From: Oscillospiraceae bacterium
GTDB lineage: Bacteria > Bacillota > Clostridia > Oscillospirales > Ruminococcaceae
DNA length: 64,000 bases
Assembly: GCA_017559185.1 (NCBI GenBank)
Contig: JAFYSU010000054.1
Location: 1 to 64,000 of the forward strand
Direction of reading: 5' to 3'
In this document: positions 37,691-47,354 of the stretch, in pieces
Layout of the letters: every line of letters starts with the position of its first letter
How positions within the stretch are numbered: position 1 is the stretch's first letter
Position numbers and translations under genes: made by a program
The notes under the pieces: model-generated
Databases searched by the model: none
Told to the model about the DNA's origin: nothing
Seen by the model: the letters and a program-made list of their open reading frames with translations, nothing else

Positions 37691-38030
37691 GCGCTGCATC
37701 CTCCTTTTCTTCGGCAGTCAGCGGCGGGTAAAGAATATGCTCCGCCATTTTTGTTATGTCTGCCCATTCGCGTTTTTGTTTATATAAAAATTCCCTGCCC
37801 ATATCGGTTATGCTGTAATATTTTCTGGCAGGGCCGGAGCTGCTTTCCTTTAAATAGGTTCTAAAGTACCCCTCTTGCGTAAGTCTGCGTAATATTGGGT
37901 ATACAGTTCCTTCGTTTATTTCCGTGTACACCGCTATTGTTTGCACAACTTCATAACCGTACATATCTTTACGACTTATTAATGTCGTTATGCACATTTC
38001 AATTATTCCTTTTCTGAATTGTGTGTTCAA
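37677..38030 (-). CDS. PadR family transcriptional regulator
   Basis: 117-residue winged-helix repressor. The core FRKGIIEMCITTLISRKDMYGYEVVQTI...EINEGTVYPILRRLTQEGYF is the PadR signature, followed by the wing GPARKYYSITDMGREFL. I place the start at TTG 38030, 11 bases after GGGAGG, because the longer form adds 16 residues outside the family. The promoter region (about 38070-38115) holds repeated ACTACTGTGTT/AATACTGTGAT words that could be its operator. It probably represses its own operon with the HAAS and DUF4097-like genes. Confidence 0.88.
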   Translation of the reverse strand: MNTQFRKGIIEMCITTLISRKDMYGYEVVQTIAVYTEINEGTVYPILRRLTQEGYFRTYLKESSSGPARKYYSITDMGREFLYKQKREWADITKMAEHILYPPLTAEEKEDAAHEQA

Positions 38031-38241
38031 AGCCGACTGCGCCTCCCTTCTGCATACAATGCTGTCCTTTGTATACAATATAACACACTACTGTGTTTTG
38101 CACAATACTGTGATTTGTAAAATAGATGTGAACATGATAACAACAAATTATTATCATGCTTTTCAAAATATAAAAAAACCCATGACACAGCTGGCACTGT
38201 ATCACAGGGATTAAATATAACTGTATTAACTATTGTTCGGA

Positions 38242-38532
38242 TTAATAGCCGCTAAAGTTGCCGATTACCGATAGTATAATATAAATTATAGCAATTATCT
38301 TTATAATCTCACCTATTGAACGGCTTTTATTTAAACTTTGTTGGGCAGTATTTTTTGCTGTTTGTCGTGGGTTTTCTTCAAGCATTTTACTGCGTTTTAT
38401 TGTATGTGTAGTTGATGTTGTTCTGATTAATGTGCCTCTTTGTCTGTCAACCGTATTAAATGCACCGCATCTTGGGCAGGTTTCTGTAATATCAAAGTTA
38501 TATGTCTTACCGCAGCTTTCGCACTTTATCAT
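38242..38532 (-). CDS. Small zinc-ribbon membrane protein
   Basis: 96-residue protein with an N-terminal zinc ribbon (CESCGKTYNF...CPRCGAF, four cysteines within residues 4-23), a basic Thr-rich linker, and a C-terminal membrane helix (IIKIIAIIYIILSVIGNF). I start at ATG 38532 because AAGGGGGAC precedes it; the frame is open further upstream only because it runs through the tRNA genes. The function is unknown; such proteins are common in Clostridia. Confidence 0.72.
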   Translation of the reverse strand: MIKCESCGKTYNFDITETCPRCGAFNTVDRQRGTLIRTTSTTHTIKRSKMLEENPRQTAKNTAQQSLNKSRSIGEIIKIIAIIYIILSVIGNFSGY

Positions 38533-38621
38533 TTTTGTTGTCCCCCTTGCTTTTGCAAAGTGTCGTAATAATTTTATAATACTACAAAAATTCAATCCGC
38601 ACAATTGCAGGAAATAAGTCC

Positions 38622-38661
38622 CGCAAAAAACAAAAAACCTTTGCTTTGCAGCAAAGGTTTT
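38622..38661 (-). terminator. Terminator of the tRNA-Met/tRNA-Glu transcript
   Basis: On the minus strand AAAACCTTTGC / GCAAAGGTTTT with a 6-base loop and a long TTTGTTTTTT tail, starting one base after tRNA-Glu. Confidence 0.92.
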
Positions 38662-38662
38662 G

Positions 38663-38737
38663 TGGTGACCCGTACGAGAATCGAACTCGTGTTTTCGCCG
38701 TGAAAGGGCGACGTCTTGACCGCTGGACCAACGGGCC
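38663..38737 (-). tRNA. tRNA-Glu (anticodon TTC)
   Basis: 75 bases with encoded CCA. Acceptor GGCCCGT pairs with ACGGGTC, the anticodon stem TCGCC/GGCGA encloses the loop CTTTCAC, and the T-arm GTTCGATTC is normal. It is transcribed after tRNA-Met with a 26-base spacer. Confidence 0.96.
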
Positions 38738-38763
38738 ATTTTATCCACATAGTGAAGTTATTA

Positions 38764-38840
38764 TGGTAGCGGCGATAGGATTCGAACCTACGACACTTCG
38801 GGTATGAACCGAATGCTCTAGCCAACTGAGCTACGCCGCC
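38764..38840 (-). tRNA. tRNA-Met, elongator (anticodon CAT)
   Basis: 77 bases with encoded CCA. Acceptor GGCGGCG/CGCCGCT, D-arm TAGCTCAGTTGG, anticodon stem TTCGG/CCGAA with loop TTCATAC. It lacks the GGG/CCC anticodon stem pairs and 1-72 mismatch of initiator tRNA, so it is the elongator form; a tRNA-Ile with modified CAT is less likely. Confidence 0.93.
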
Positions 38841-38886
38841 ATTTTTATTTTCTGTTCGGTGATTGCTCACCACACAGTGCTTGATT

Positions 38887-38915
38887 ATTATATCCTGTAT
38901 TTCGACTTATGTCAA
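38887..38915 (-). promoter_or_regulatory. Consensus promoter of the tRNA-Met/tRNA-Glu unit
   Basis: Minus-strand TTGACA (38915-38910) and TATAAT (38892-38887) are perfect boxes 17 bases apart, about 45 bases upstream of tRNA-Met. Confidence 0.88.
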
Positions 38916-38969
38916 TACTTTTTTTGCATTTTTTTAAAAAAAGTTTTAAAACGCGTTTTTCTTAATTTT

Positions 38970-39007
38970 AAAATACTCCCGCTGTGGTGCAGCGGGAGTA
39001 TTTTTTA
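38970..39007 (-). terminator. Terminator of guaB
   Basis: AATACTCCCGCTG / CAGCGGGAGTATT stem with a 5-base loop. On the minus strand the tail is TTTAAAATT, weak, and on the plus strand TTTTTT. Located 20 bases past the guaB stop. Confidence 0.8.
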
Positions 39008-39025
39008 AGGTTTCATGCCACCCGA

Positions 39026-40525
<1,500 letters not shown>

Positions 40526-40736
40526 TTATATTTTTATTAACGCATAAAATATGGTTACATAACGACAATGCTAATGTATTAATTACATATTCTAACACGA
40601 ATTTTACACAATGGCAAGAAGTCATAGCACCTGACATTATGCAATTTTTTTCGTGCTTTTTATGCCTTTTGCTTAAAAGTATATCTTATTGCAGTTCACC
40701 TTGTTATCACTTTAACTCAAACAATTACAGTTATTG

Positions 40737-41455
40737 CTATTTCATTTTTACCCAGCTTTCAAAGCAGGATGTTTCGCCTTTTGTTCCCTCGCACACAAAA
40801 CCTGTTTCGGTTTTACCCACCTTCATACTTACAGTTTCGCCAAGCACGGCTTCGCTGTGGTAGACTATCATGAATTCCTGTATTGGGTTTTCACTCCCCT
40901 GCATTATTTCGTTTTGCAGGCAGTCGCACATTAAGTCAGCATAAACAGTATTGTTAAGGTGCATATTCAAATCGATGTGGCTGTATCTAACAGTTACATC
41001 ATGGGAGGGTTCAAATTCGATACATTTAGGTATTCTGAAATCCTCGAACTCATCCGGCGGATTAAAATACCCCTCAAGCTCCTGCGGCATTCTTCTTACT
41101 ATTCTTTTACTGTCAACATCCACCAAAAGCCAGCGGGTATCCAACTGCACCACCAACGCACCTGACTCGTCGTAAAATCTATAAGTCGCTGGTATTGTGC
41201 TCTTACAGGCTCAAAAGGTGTTGTTTTAACGGTAAGCTTTTCGGTGGAGCGTGGCAGACGGTTTATTACCCCGCGCATTTTACCAAGTAAGAACACCTTA
41301 CCCAAGCCAAGCATGTAATCCCTGCCAATTCCCAAATCCTCGCAGTGGTAGGTTGCAACATGCTGTGCATATTTAAGAAGGTTGGAAATTCGCACATCTC
41401 CGCGGAAATCTGTTTCGAAGTTATGCACTGTAAATTCATGTATATACTGTTTCAT
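40737..41455 (-). pseudogene. Acyl-ACP thioesterase interrupted by a frameshift
   Basis: Two overlapping minus-strand frames together encode one thioesterase. The N-terminal piece runs to KTTPFEPVRAQYQRLIDF. Then the frame must shift so that YDESGALVVQLDTRWLLVDV continues. The break is at the AAAA run at 41174-41177; one extra A there restores a single protein of about 239 residues with two hot-dog halves (HVATYHCEDLG in the first, YSHIDLNMHLNNTVYADL in the second with the catalytic Asn-His pattern). The enzyme would release fatty acids from ACP. The cause may be a real indel, a sequencing error, or slippage. ATG 41455 follows AGAGG. Confidence 0.8.
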
Positions 41456-41500
41456 TTCAGCCTCTTTCACATAATTATATTCTGTATAATTCCAGCTTTT

Positions 41501-42052
41501 TTAATAGAATATTCTATTTATAAAATCGAAGAACTTGTCTGTATCTTCTTCCAATTTATCAATTTTTTTATCGATAGCATCAAAAACTTCAAAAACTGGT
41601 TCTGCAATTACCTTTTCAAACACCTTCTCTCCAATGTTGTGCCCATCACCCTCATTTTTTAAAATTTGATTACTGTACTTTTCACCGCATGCACACCAAT
41701 TTGCAAAGTGCTCACAGTTATTGTTAATTAAGTCGTATCCGCCAAAATTCCAACCAACTTCATTTAATGCACGCCGTGCAATAGTATCTGAATCAAATTT
41801 GCAATTCAATTTAGTCATTTGACAAACTTTCAAGTCCCATCCAGCACCAATAAATTCTTTAAGACTTGTTTTAATGATTTGAATGTCCTTTTCTTCCATA
41901 TTTAAATTAAAATGTACAACCTCATCATCCCCAACTACAACTCCATAGTGCCAAATAGGAACTTTTGATATAAGGGTAAATACACTTTTAATTTTGATAA
42001 TTTCACCTTTTTTATATTTTCCTATATTATTCTTTTTTACATCTATATACAC
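41501..42052 (-). CDS. LRAT-domain (NlpC/P60-like acyltransferase fold) protein
   Basis: About 183 residues. IWHYGVVVGDDEVVHF gives the two histidines (H35 and H48 from this start) and NNNCEHFANWC gives the nucleophile Cys (C113), matching the permuted papain-like LRAT/H-rev107 family in order and spacing. These enzymes form acyl-enzyme intermediates and act on lipids in animals; bacterial roles are mostly unknown. The C-terminal 50 residues are charged and amphipathic. I use GTG 42052 (AAAGGGAA 8 bases upstream); a GTG at 42085 has no ribosome site. AT-rich relative to neighbours, possibly acquired. Confidence 0.78.
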   Translation of the reverse strand: MYIDVKKNNIGKYKKGEIIKIKSVFTLISKVPIWHYGVVVGDDEVVHFNLNMEEKDIQIIKTSLKEFIGAGWDLKVCQMTKLNCKFDSDTIARRALNEVGWNFGGYDLINNNCEHFANWCACGEKYSNQILKNEGDGHNIGEKVFEKVIAEPVFEVFDAIDKKIDKLEEDTDKFFDFINRIFY

Positions 42053-42139
42053 TATATATTCCCTTTCAGCAATTACATCTATCACTTAAAGTGCCATCTC
42101 TAATGCAAATTAAACCTACACTACCGTTATTTTGCACAC

Positions 42140-42171
42140 AAAGGGAATGTTTCACATGAAACATTCCCTTT
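42140..42171. repeat. Perfect inverted repeat enclosing a parS-like site
   Basis: AAAGGGAATGTTTCA-CA-TGAAACATTCCCTTT has 15-base perfect arms. The centre (42148-42163, TGTTTCACATGAAACA) differs from the canonical parS TGTTTCACGTGAAACA at one position. It lies after the serS stop and may serve both as terminator stem and as ParB/Noc-family binding site. Confidence 0.7.
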
Positions 42172-42184
42172 GACTTTTAATTCA

Positions 42185-43459
42185 TTATTTAATAACTTCT
42201 ACGCCGCCCATGTATGGCACAAGTGCTTTTGGAACTGTAACGCTTCCGTCATCGTTCTGGTAGTTTTCAAGAATAGCGGCAACAGTTCTGCCTACTGCCA
42301 AGCCGGAACCGTTAAGGGTGTGAACCAGCTGTGGTTTGTCTTTCTGGTCAAGTTTGTAGCGAATAGATGCGCGTCTTGCCTGGAAGTCTTCAAAGTCGGA
42401 GCAGCTGGAAATTTCAACATAGCGGTTGTAGGAAGGCATCCAAACTTCAATATCGTAAGTTTTTGCACTGGAGAACCCAAGGTCGCCTGCGCACAATGCA
42501 ACTACACGATATGGCAGACCAAGCTGCTGCAGGCAGTACTCTGCATCTGCGGTGAGTTTTTCAAGTTCAGCGTAGGATTCTTCCGGTTTTGTAAATTTAA
42601 CAAGCTCAACCTTGTTAAACTGATGCTGACGAATAAGACCACGACCGTCACGGCCTGCTGCACCCGCTTCTGCACGGAAGCAAGCAGAATATGCACAGTA
42701 GGAAATTGGCAGCTGTTTGCCGTCCATAACCTCTTCACGGTGCATATTTGTTACAGGAACTTCTGCGGTTGGAATGAGGAAGTATTCCTGCCCTTCCAGT
42801 TTAAACATATCTTCAGCAAATTTAGGAAGCTGACCTGTACCTGTCATGGATGCTCTGTTTGCAATGTATGGAGGCAGAATTTCGGTATATCCACGGCTTG
42901 CATGGGTATCCATAAAGAAGTTGATAACTGCTCTTTCCAGACGAGCACCCAAACCACGATAGAAATGGAAACGAGCACCTGTTACCTTACCTGCTGTTTC
43001 AGGGTCAAGAATACCAAGGTCTTTACCAATATCCCAGTGTGCTTTTGGTTCGTATGGGAATTTGGTTGGCTCGCTGAAGCGACGAACTTCAATGTTTTCA
43101 CTGTCATCAGCACCTGCAGGTACGGATTCGTGCGGAATGTTAGGAATCATAAGCACAAGCTCACGCTGTTTTGCTTCCAGCTCGGAAATGATTGCGTCAT
43201 CCTGCTTGATTTCCTCAGCCAGCTTTTTCATTTCTTCCATAATAGCAGTGGTATCTTCCCCGTTTTTCTTCATTGCAGGGATTTTTTTACTTACTGCATT
43301 CTGCTGTGCTTTAAGTCCATCATTTTTGGTGGAAATCTGACGGCGTTTTTCGTCGATTGCAATTATTTCGTCAACAATTGCATCCATATCTTTATTTCTT
43401 TTTTTCATTGCTGCTTTTACCAAATCGGGATTGGTACGAATAAGTTTAATATCCAACAT
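42185..43459 (-). CDS. serS: Seryl-tRNA synthetase
   Basis: 424-residue class II synthetase. The N-terminal coiled-coil arm that grips tRNA-Ser spans residues 30-105 ([14 protein letters not shown] ... [15 protein letters not shown]). Motif 2 is seen in [21 protein letters not shown] and motif 3 in [23 protein letters not shown] 43459 follows GGAGGA. The parB gene lies 53 bases upstream on the same strand, so serS may be transcribed from the par genes. Confidence 0.97.
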   Translation of the reverse strand: MLDIKLIRTNPDLVKAAMKKRNKDMDAIVDEIIAIDEKRRQISTKNDGLKAQQNAVSKKIPAMKKNGEDTTAIMEEMKKLAEEIKQDDAIISELEAKQRELVLMIPNIPHESVPAGADDSENIEVRRFSEPTKFPYEPKAHWDIGKDLGILDPETAGKVTGARFHFYRGLGARLERAVINFFMDTHASRGYTEILPPYIANRASMTGTGQLPKFAEDMFKLEGQEYFLIPTAEVPVTNMHREEVMDGKQLPISYCAYSACFRAEAGAAGRDGRGLIRQHQFNKVELVKFTKPEESYAELEKLTADAEYCLQQLGLPYRVVALCAGDLGFSSAKTYDIEVWMPSYNRYVEISSCSDFEDFQARRASIRYKLDQKDKPQLVHTLNGSGLAVGRTVAAILENYQNDDGSVTVPKALVPYMGGVEVIK

Positions 43460-43512
43460 AATATTTTTCCTCCGTTTATATTAAATATTTTTATTTACTT
43501 AAATTAAAAGCA

Positions 43513-44388
43513 TTAAGCCTTGCTTAACCTTTCGGCAATGTCGCTGAGTTCTTCTTTACTATAGAATGTGATTTCTATTTTACCTGTGTTGGTTTTTGAG
43601 TCGGCTGTAATTTTTATTTTTTTACCCAGCTCGTTCTGTAAAGCTAATTCCATTTCTTTAAAGAAGCTTTCACCGCCGAATACTTCTTTGGAGCTATCGT
43701 CCTCAGATGTATCGTTGGCCTTTTTTGCCTTTTTAGACATCTGCTCCAAATCACGAACCGAAAGCTTACCCTGTGCCGCAAGCTTTGCTGCACTTACCAT
43801 AGCTTCGTTATCGGTAAAGGCAAGCAATGCTCTTGCATGCCCTGCCGAAAGCTCGCCCGAAACCACCAAAGGCTGAATTTCCTCGGGCAGGTTGAGCAAA
43901 CGCAGTGCATTTGCCACCGCTGGACGAGATTTACCCAGTTTTTTTGCAACCTGTTCCTGTGTCAGCGAGTAGCTTTCCATTAAGTTGCGATAACCCATTG
44001 CTTCTTCCATTGGGTTTAGGTCTTCACGCTGCAGGTTTTCAATAAGAGCTATTGCCATAACCTGCTCATCGTCCAGTTCGCTTATTACTACGGGAACTTC
44101 GGTCAAGCCTGCCATGCGGCTGGCACGCCATCTGCGTTCACCTGCAACAAGCTGATATCCTCCGCCTGCCATTGGTCTAACCAAAAGCGGCTGTATTACA
44201 CCATGCTCGCGAATTGAATCGGCAAGCTCGGACAACGCTTCTTCGTCAAAATGTTTTCGTGGCTGGTCGCTGTTTGGTTCTATTTCACTCAAACGCAATG
44301 TCGAGGTTCCGGCATCGGCTGTTTCGTTGTCGGCAAAAAGTGCATCAAGACCTTTTCCCAACCCGCCGCGTTTTATTTTTGCTGCCAT
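43513..44388 (-). CDS. parB: Chromosome-partitioning protein ParB (Spo0J)
   Basis: 291-residue CTP-dependent clamp that loads at parS sites and organises the origin region. The N-terminal CTPase domain holds NSDQPRKHFDEEALSELADSI and the GERRWRA motif (about residues 75-110), then a central HTH with SLTQEQVAKKLGKSRPAVANALRLL (about 140-165), and a short C-terminal dimer domain. A lysine-rich N-terminus (AAKIKRGGLGKGLDALF) is the ParA-contact region. It starts at ATG 44388 after AAGGAAGGGG. parA ends 15 bases upstream. Confidence 0.95.
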   Translation of the reverse strand: MAAKIKRGGLGKGLDALFADNETADAGTSTLRLSEIEPNSDQPRKHFDEEALSELADSIREHGVIQPLLVRPMAGGGYQLVAGERRWRASRMAGLTEVPVVISELDDEQVMAIALIENLQREDLNPMEEAMGYRNLMESYSLTQEQVAKKLGKSRPAVANALRLLNLPEEIQPLVVSGELSAGHARALLAFTDNEAMVSAAKLAAQGKLSVRDLEQMSKKAKKANDTSEDDSSKEVFGGESFFKEMELALQNELGKKIKITADSKTNTGKIEITFYSKEELSDIAERLSKA

Positions 44389-44403
44389 TGGATTTCCCCT
44401 TCC

Positions 44404-45168
44404 TTATTTATTATTAACTATCACTTCTTCGGCAAGCTGTTCGTACGCTTTCGAGCCTTTTGAAGAACGGTCAAAATACAGTATTGGCTGACCAAAGCTT
44501 GGTGCTTCCGACAAACGCACATTTCGCGGTATTGATGTTGCAAAAACTTTTCCGGGGAAGTATTTTTTTACCTCCTCCACTACCTGAACCGTAAGGTTCA
44601 AGCGTGCGTCAAACATTGTAAGCAGTACACCTTCTATTTGAATTGCAGGATTGTACAAACGCTTAACCTGTTTTACCGTTGCAATAAGCTGCGACAATCC
44701 CTCCAGCGCGTAGTATTCGCACTGTATTGGAATAAGCAAGGAATCGCAGCAGGAAAGTGCATTAAGTGTTATAAGCCCCAATGACGGCGGACAGTCAATT
44801 ATTATGAAATCATATTCTCGTTTAAGCGGAAGCAGACCTTTTCTTAAACGCATGGTTCTTTCGGAAAGGTCTACCAGTTCAATTTCCGCACCTGCAAGGT
44901 TCATGTTGCAGGGAAGCAGGTCAACATTTTTAAACTCGGTGCGTATTAAAATGCTTTCTGCTCTGCATCCATCAATAAGCAAGTTATATGTGGATTGTGT
45001 TATTTGTTTTTTGTTAACTCCCAGTCCACTGGTAGCATTCCCCTGTGGGTCTACATCTACCAACAAAACTTTTTTACCAAACGCACCCAACGCAGCCGAA
45101 AGGTTAATTGATGTTGTTGTTTTACCAACTCCACCTTTCTGGTTGGTTACAGCAATAATTTTGCCCAT
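44404..45168 (-). CDS. parA: Chromosome-partitioning ATPase ParA (Soj)
   Basis: 254-residue ParA with the deviant Walker A KGGVGKTTTSINL at residues 11-23, the Walker A' VDPQGNATSG, and Walker B FIIIDCPPSLG. It lacks an N-terminal HTH, as chromosomal Soj proteins do. It works with the downstream parB to segregate origins and to tune DnaA. It starts at ATG 45168 after AGAGGAG. Two parS-like sites lie in the 300 bases upstream. Confidence 0.96.
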   Translation of the reverse strand: MGKIIAVTNQKGGVGKTTTSINLSAALGAFGKKVLLVDVDPQGNATSGLGVNKKQITQSTYNLLIDGCRAESILIRTEFKNVDLLPCNMNLAGAEIELVDLSERTMRLRKGLLPLKREYDFIIIDCPPSLGLITLNALSCCDSLLIPIQCEYYALEGLSQLIATVKQVKRLYNPAIQIEGVLLTMFDARLNLTVQVVEEVKKYFPGKVFATSIPRNVRLSEAPSFGQPILYFDRSSKGSKAYEQLAEEVIVNNK

Positions 45169-45200
45169 TAGTTTGCTCCTCTTTACATTATGCTTTAAAA

Positions 45201-45216
45201 AGTTTCACATGAAACA
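45201..45216. other. parS-like site
   Basis: AGTTTCACATGAAACA, 14 of 16 matches to canonical parS. Lies 33 bases upstream of parA. Confidence 0.65.
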
Positions 45217-45238
45217 TTTTTCGGCAAGATTTTGTTAT

Positions 45239-45254
45239 TGTTTCACATGAAACT
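45239..45254. other. parS-like site
   Basis: TGTTTCACATGAAACT, 14 of 16 matches to canonical parS and 38 bases from the previous one (start to start), close to four helical turns, which could place two clamps on one face. Confidence 0.65.
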
Positions 45255-45384
45255 TATTTTGTAAAAGCTGTCGGGCAAACACCCGATAGCACCTTTTAAT
45301 TATTAAATTGTTTCACGGTTAAATTATAACACACTATTCCCGCTATTTAAAGCACCCTATCCTTGTTTTGTGTCGAAGTGTCCC

Positions 45385-45433
45385 GAAAAAAGCAAGAACC
45401 GACAAGGAGTTTTGTCCTCCCTGTCGGTTCTTG
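45385..45433 (-). terminator. Terminator of noc
   Basis: CAAGAACCGACA...TGTCGGTTCTTG stem with an inner GGAG/CTCC pair. On the minus strand the tail is GCTTTTTT. The rest of the 312-base gap between noc and parA holds the two parS-like sites and the parA promoter region; no gene is seen. Confidence 0.88.
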
Positions 45434-45480
45434 TGGTGGTTTTGGTCAAATTCTATGTCGAATGTAAAAGTAAAATGCAT

Positions 45481-46314
45481 TTATCCAAGCAGCTTTTCCT
45501 GCGGTTTATTTTGCTTTACAGCTGTGGATTTAGGAATAACTATTGTATACACCAGTGAATTTTCGTTTTCATTCTTGGTAGATACTGCCGCAATACCTGC
45601 TTTGTTCATAACATCAACCGCATGCTGTATTGTATTTGTAAAAATACGAATATCCTTTACAAGCCATGCAACCTTGCGTTTAGGCTTGTCCTTTTGCGCA
45701 AGCTGCATTTCAATGTAGTTTTCGGTTTGCGACACATTAAGCGAATTTTTTGCAATATATTCAATCATCTGTTCGCATTTTGGGTGGTCTGCTGCTTTAA
45801 GCAGTGCGCGCGCCTGCCGTTCATTAAAACCATACCGTAAAATTTTTTCCATTATTTCAGGAGGAAATTTCAACAGGCGTATTTTATTTGCAACAGTTGA
45901 TTGATTTTTCCCAAGCTGCTCGGCAAGCTGCTGCTGGCTTATTCCCTGCTGCTCCATCAACGCACGGTATGACAACGCTTCTTCAAAAAAATTAAGATTT
46001 TGCCGTTGGATGTTTTCCAACAATGCGTAAACCCCGCTTTGCTTTTCGTCCGCCTTTTTTATAATTGCAGGAATTCGCTCTCTGCCTAAATGTTTAAATG
46101 CACGCAGCCGTCTTTCACCTGCAATAAGCTCGTAGCCATCTGAGGTTTGCCTTACCAATACAGGCTGAAGAAGTCCATTTTTGTTTATGCTTTGCGCAAG
46201 CTGCTCAATGCTGTCGGTGTCAAATACTTTTCGGGGTTGATTAGGATTTACCGTTATTTTATTTATCTTTATTTCAACAATTTTAGTATTGTCTCGCAAT
46301 TCAAAAAATCCCAT
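45481..46314 (-). CDS. noc: ParB-family nucleoid occlusion protein Noc
   Basis: 277-residue ParB paralogue placed between rsmG and parA, the standard position of noc in Firmicutes. The N-terminal amphipathic start GFFELRDN can act as a membrane anchor, the CTP motif GERRLRAF is intact, and the HTH ISQQQLAEQLGKNQSTVANKIRLL follows. Noc blocks division over the nucleoid after loading at its own sites. ATG 46314 is chosen because GGAGG is 8 bases before it; the longer start five codons upstream overlaps that site. Whether it reads the parS-like sites or separate Noc sites is not known. Confidence 0.88.
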   Translation of the reverse strand: MGFFELRDNTKIVEIKINKITVNPNQPRKVFDTDSIEQLAQSINKNGLLQPVLVRQTSDGYELIAGERRLRAFKHLGRERIPAIIKKADEKQSGVYALLENIQRQNLNFFEEALSYRALMEQQGISQQQLAEQLGKNQSTVANKIRLLKFPPEIMEKILRYGFNERQARALLKAADHPKCEQMIEYIAKNSLNVSQTENYIEMQLAQKDKPKRKVAWLVKDIRIFTNTIQHAVDVMNKAGIAAVSTKNENENSLVYTIVIPKSTAVKQNKPQEKLLG

Positions 46315-46345
46315 AATCAAATCCTCCATAACACCAAAGAATTAA

Positions 46346-46361
46346 TGTTTCATGTGAAACA
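46346..46361. other. parS-like site
   Basis: TGTTTCATGTGAAACA, the exact complement of the site at 42148-42163. It lies 31 bases upstream of noc. Confidence 0.7.
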
Positions 46362-46502
46362 TTGGTTAATACAATTCCTTTTTATGCCTTGCATACTATA
46401 TTAAAATGTTCATTGCTTATTTGATTGGATTTCATCCAACAGTGTGTGGCATGGCTTTCGTTAGATTAAAGCGTCCGCCATGCCTTACTGTTTTGAAGAA
46501 AG

Positions 46503-46564
46503 AAAAAACCAGATAAACCATTTTCACAAAGGCGGCGAACCCTTGGTTTCCCTGGTTTATCTGG
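46503..46564 (-). terminator. Terminator of the mnmE-mnmG-rsmG operon
   Basis: CCAGATAAACCA / TGGTTTATCTGG 12-base arms around a 30-odd-base partially structured loop. On the minus strand the tail is GGTTTTTTCTTT. The rest of the 326-base gap up to noc holds one parS-like site and no gene. Confidence 0.8.
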
Positions 46565-46640
46565 AGTTTATCACAATTATTCCTATTTTTCCAGAAAATG
46601 TCATCGCACATTTCCCATATAATCGCACGAAAGCGACATA

Positions 46641-47354
46641 TTAAAGCGGCGATTTTGTCATTTTGCTTGGTGTTCTGGGGTAAAGCGGCGGAGTTTGCGA
46701 AATTTTTCTTATAACAACAATGGAACGCGAGTTATCCATTGGCAGTTCAAACTTCTTAACAGCCTCTACTTTTCCGCCAAGTTTTTTTATTGCATTTGCA
46801 GCTTCGTCAAGTTCTGTTTCAATCTCATAACCTTTCAATGCAGCAAACACACCACCCACCTTTACAAAAGGCAGGCAGTATTCGCTAAGTTCTCGAAGAT
46901 GCGCAACTGCTCGTGCGGTTGCAAGGTCGTATTTTTCACGATGCTGCTTTTGACGGCTTACCTCTTCTGCTCTGCCGTGAATGTAGTCTATACCGCCAAG
47001 CGCCAACGCTTCACCAACCGCCTGCAAAAAAACAATTCTTTTATTAAGGCTGTCAAGCATGGTCAGCTTCATATCGGGACGGCATATTTTGCAAGGAAGA
47101 CTTGGAAAACCTGCTCCGCACCCAACATCAATCATTCTTGCATTCTGTGCAAGGTCTGTTCCTTTAAGCAGGAGTATACTGTCCAAAAAGTGCTTTACTT
47201 CTATTTCGTGCGGCTCGGTAATACCTGTTAAGTTCATTCGGGTATTCCAATCAACCAGCATTTCGGCATATTGGTCAAGGCGGTCAAGCTGAACATCATC
47301 GGCAGCTATTTCGTACTCAGCCAGAATGTCCGCCATTCTTTTTTTATCAATCAT
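46641..47354 (-). CDS. rsmG: 16S rRNA (guanine527-N7)-methyltransferase
   Basis: 237-residue SAM-dependent methyltransferase that modifies G527 of 16S rRNA. The SAM motif MIDVGCGAGFPSLPCKI is at about residues 74-90, and TARAVAHLRELSEYCLPFVKVGG is typical of GidB. It starts at ATG 47354, eight bases inside the end of mnmG, with GGGAG upstream, so translation is coupled. Last gene of the mnmE-mnmG-rsmG group. Confidence 0.96.
   Translation of the reverse strand: MIDKKRMADILAEYEIAADDVQLDRLDQYAEMLVDWNTRMNLTGITEPHEIEVKHFLDSILLLKGTDLAQNARMIDVGCGAGFPSLPCKICRPDMKLTMLDSLNKRIVFLQAVGEALALGGIDYIHGRAEEVSRQKQHREKYDLATARAVAHLRELSEYCLPFVKVGGVFAALKGYEIETELDEAANAIKKLGGKVEAVKKFELPMDNSRSIVVIRKISQTPPLYPRTPSKMTKSPL

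Noticed and set aside
38070..38215. PadR promoter region as a CRP-type site
   Set aside because: Words such as CTGTGATTTG occur, but the second half-site TCACA at six-base spacing is missing.
42170..43507. A 445-codon plus-strand frame
   Set aside because: Antisense to serS, same reasoning as for guaB.
45169..46640. oriC / DnaA-box cluster near the par genes
   Set aside because: I looked for repeated TTATCCACA-like boxes in the gaps and saw none clustered. Only parS-like sites are present.
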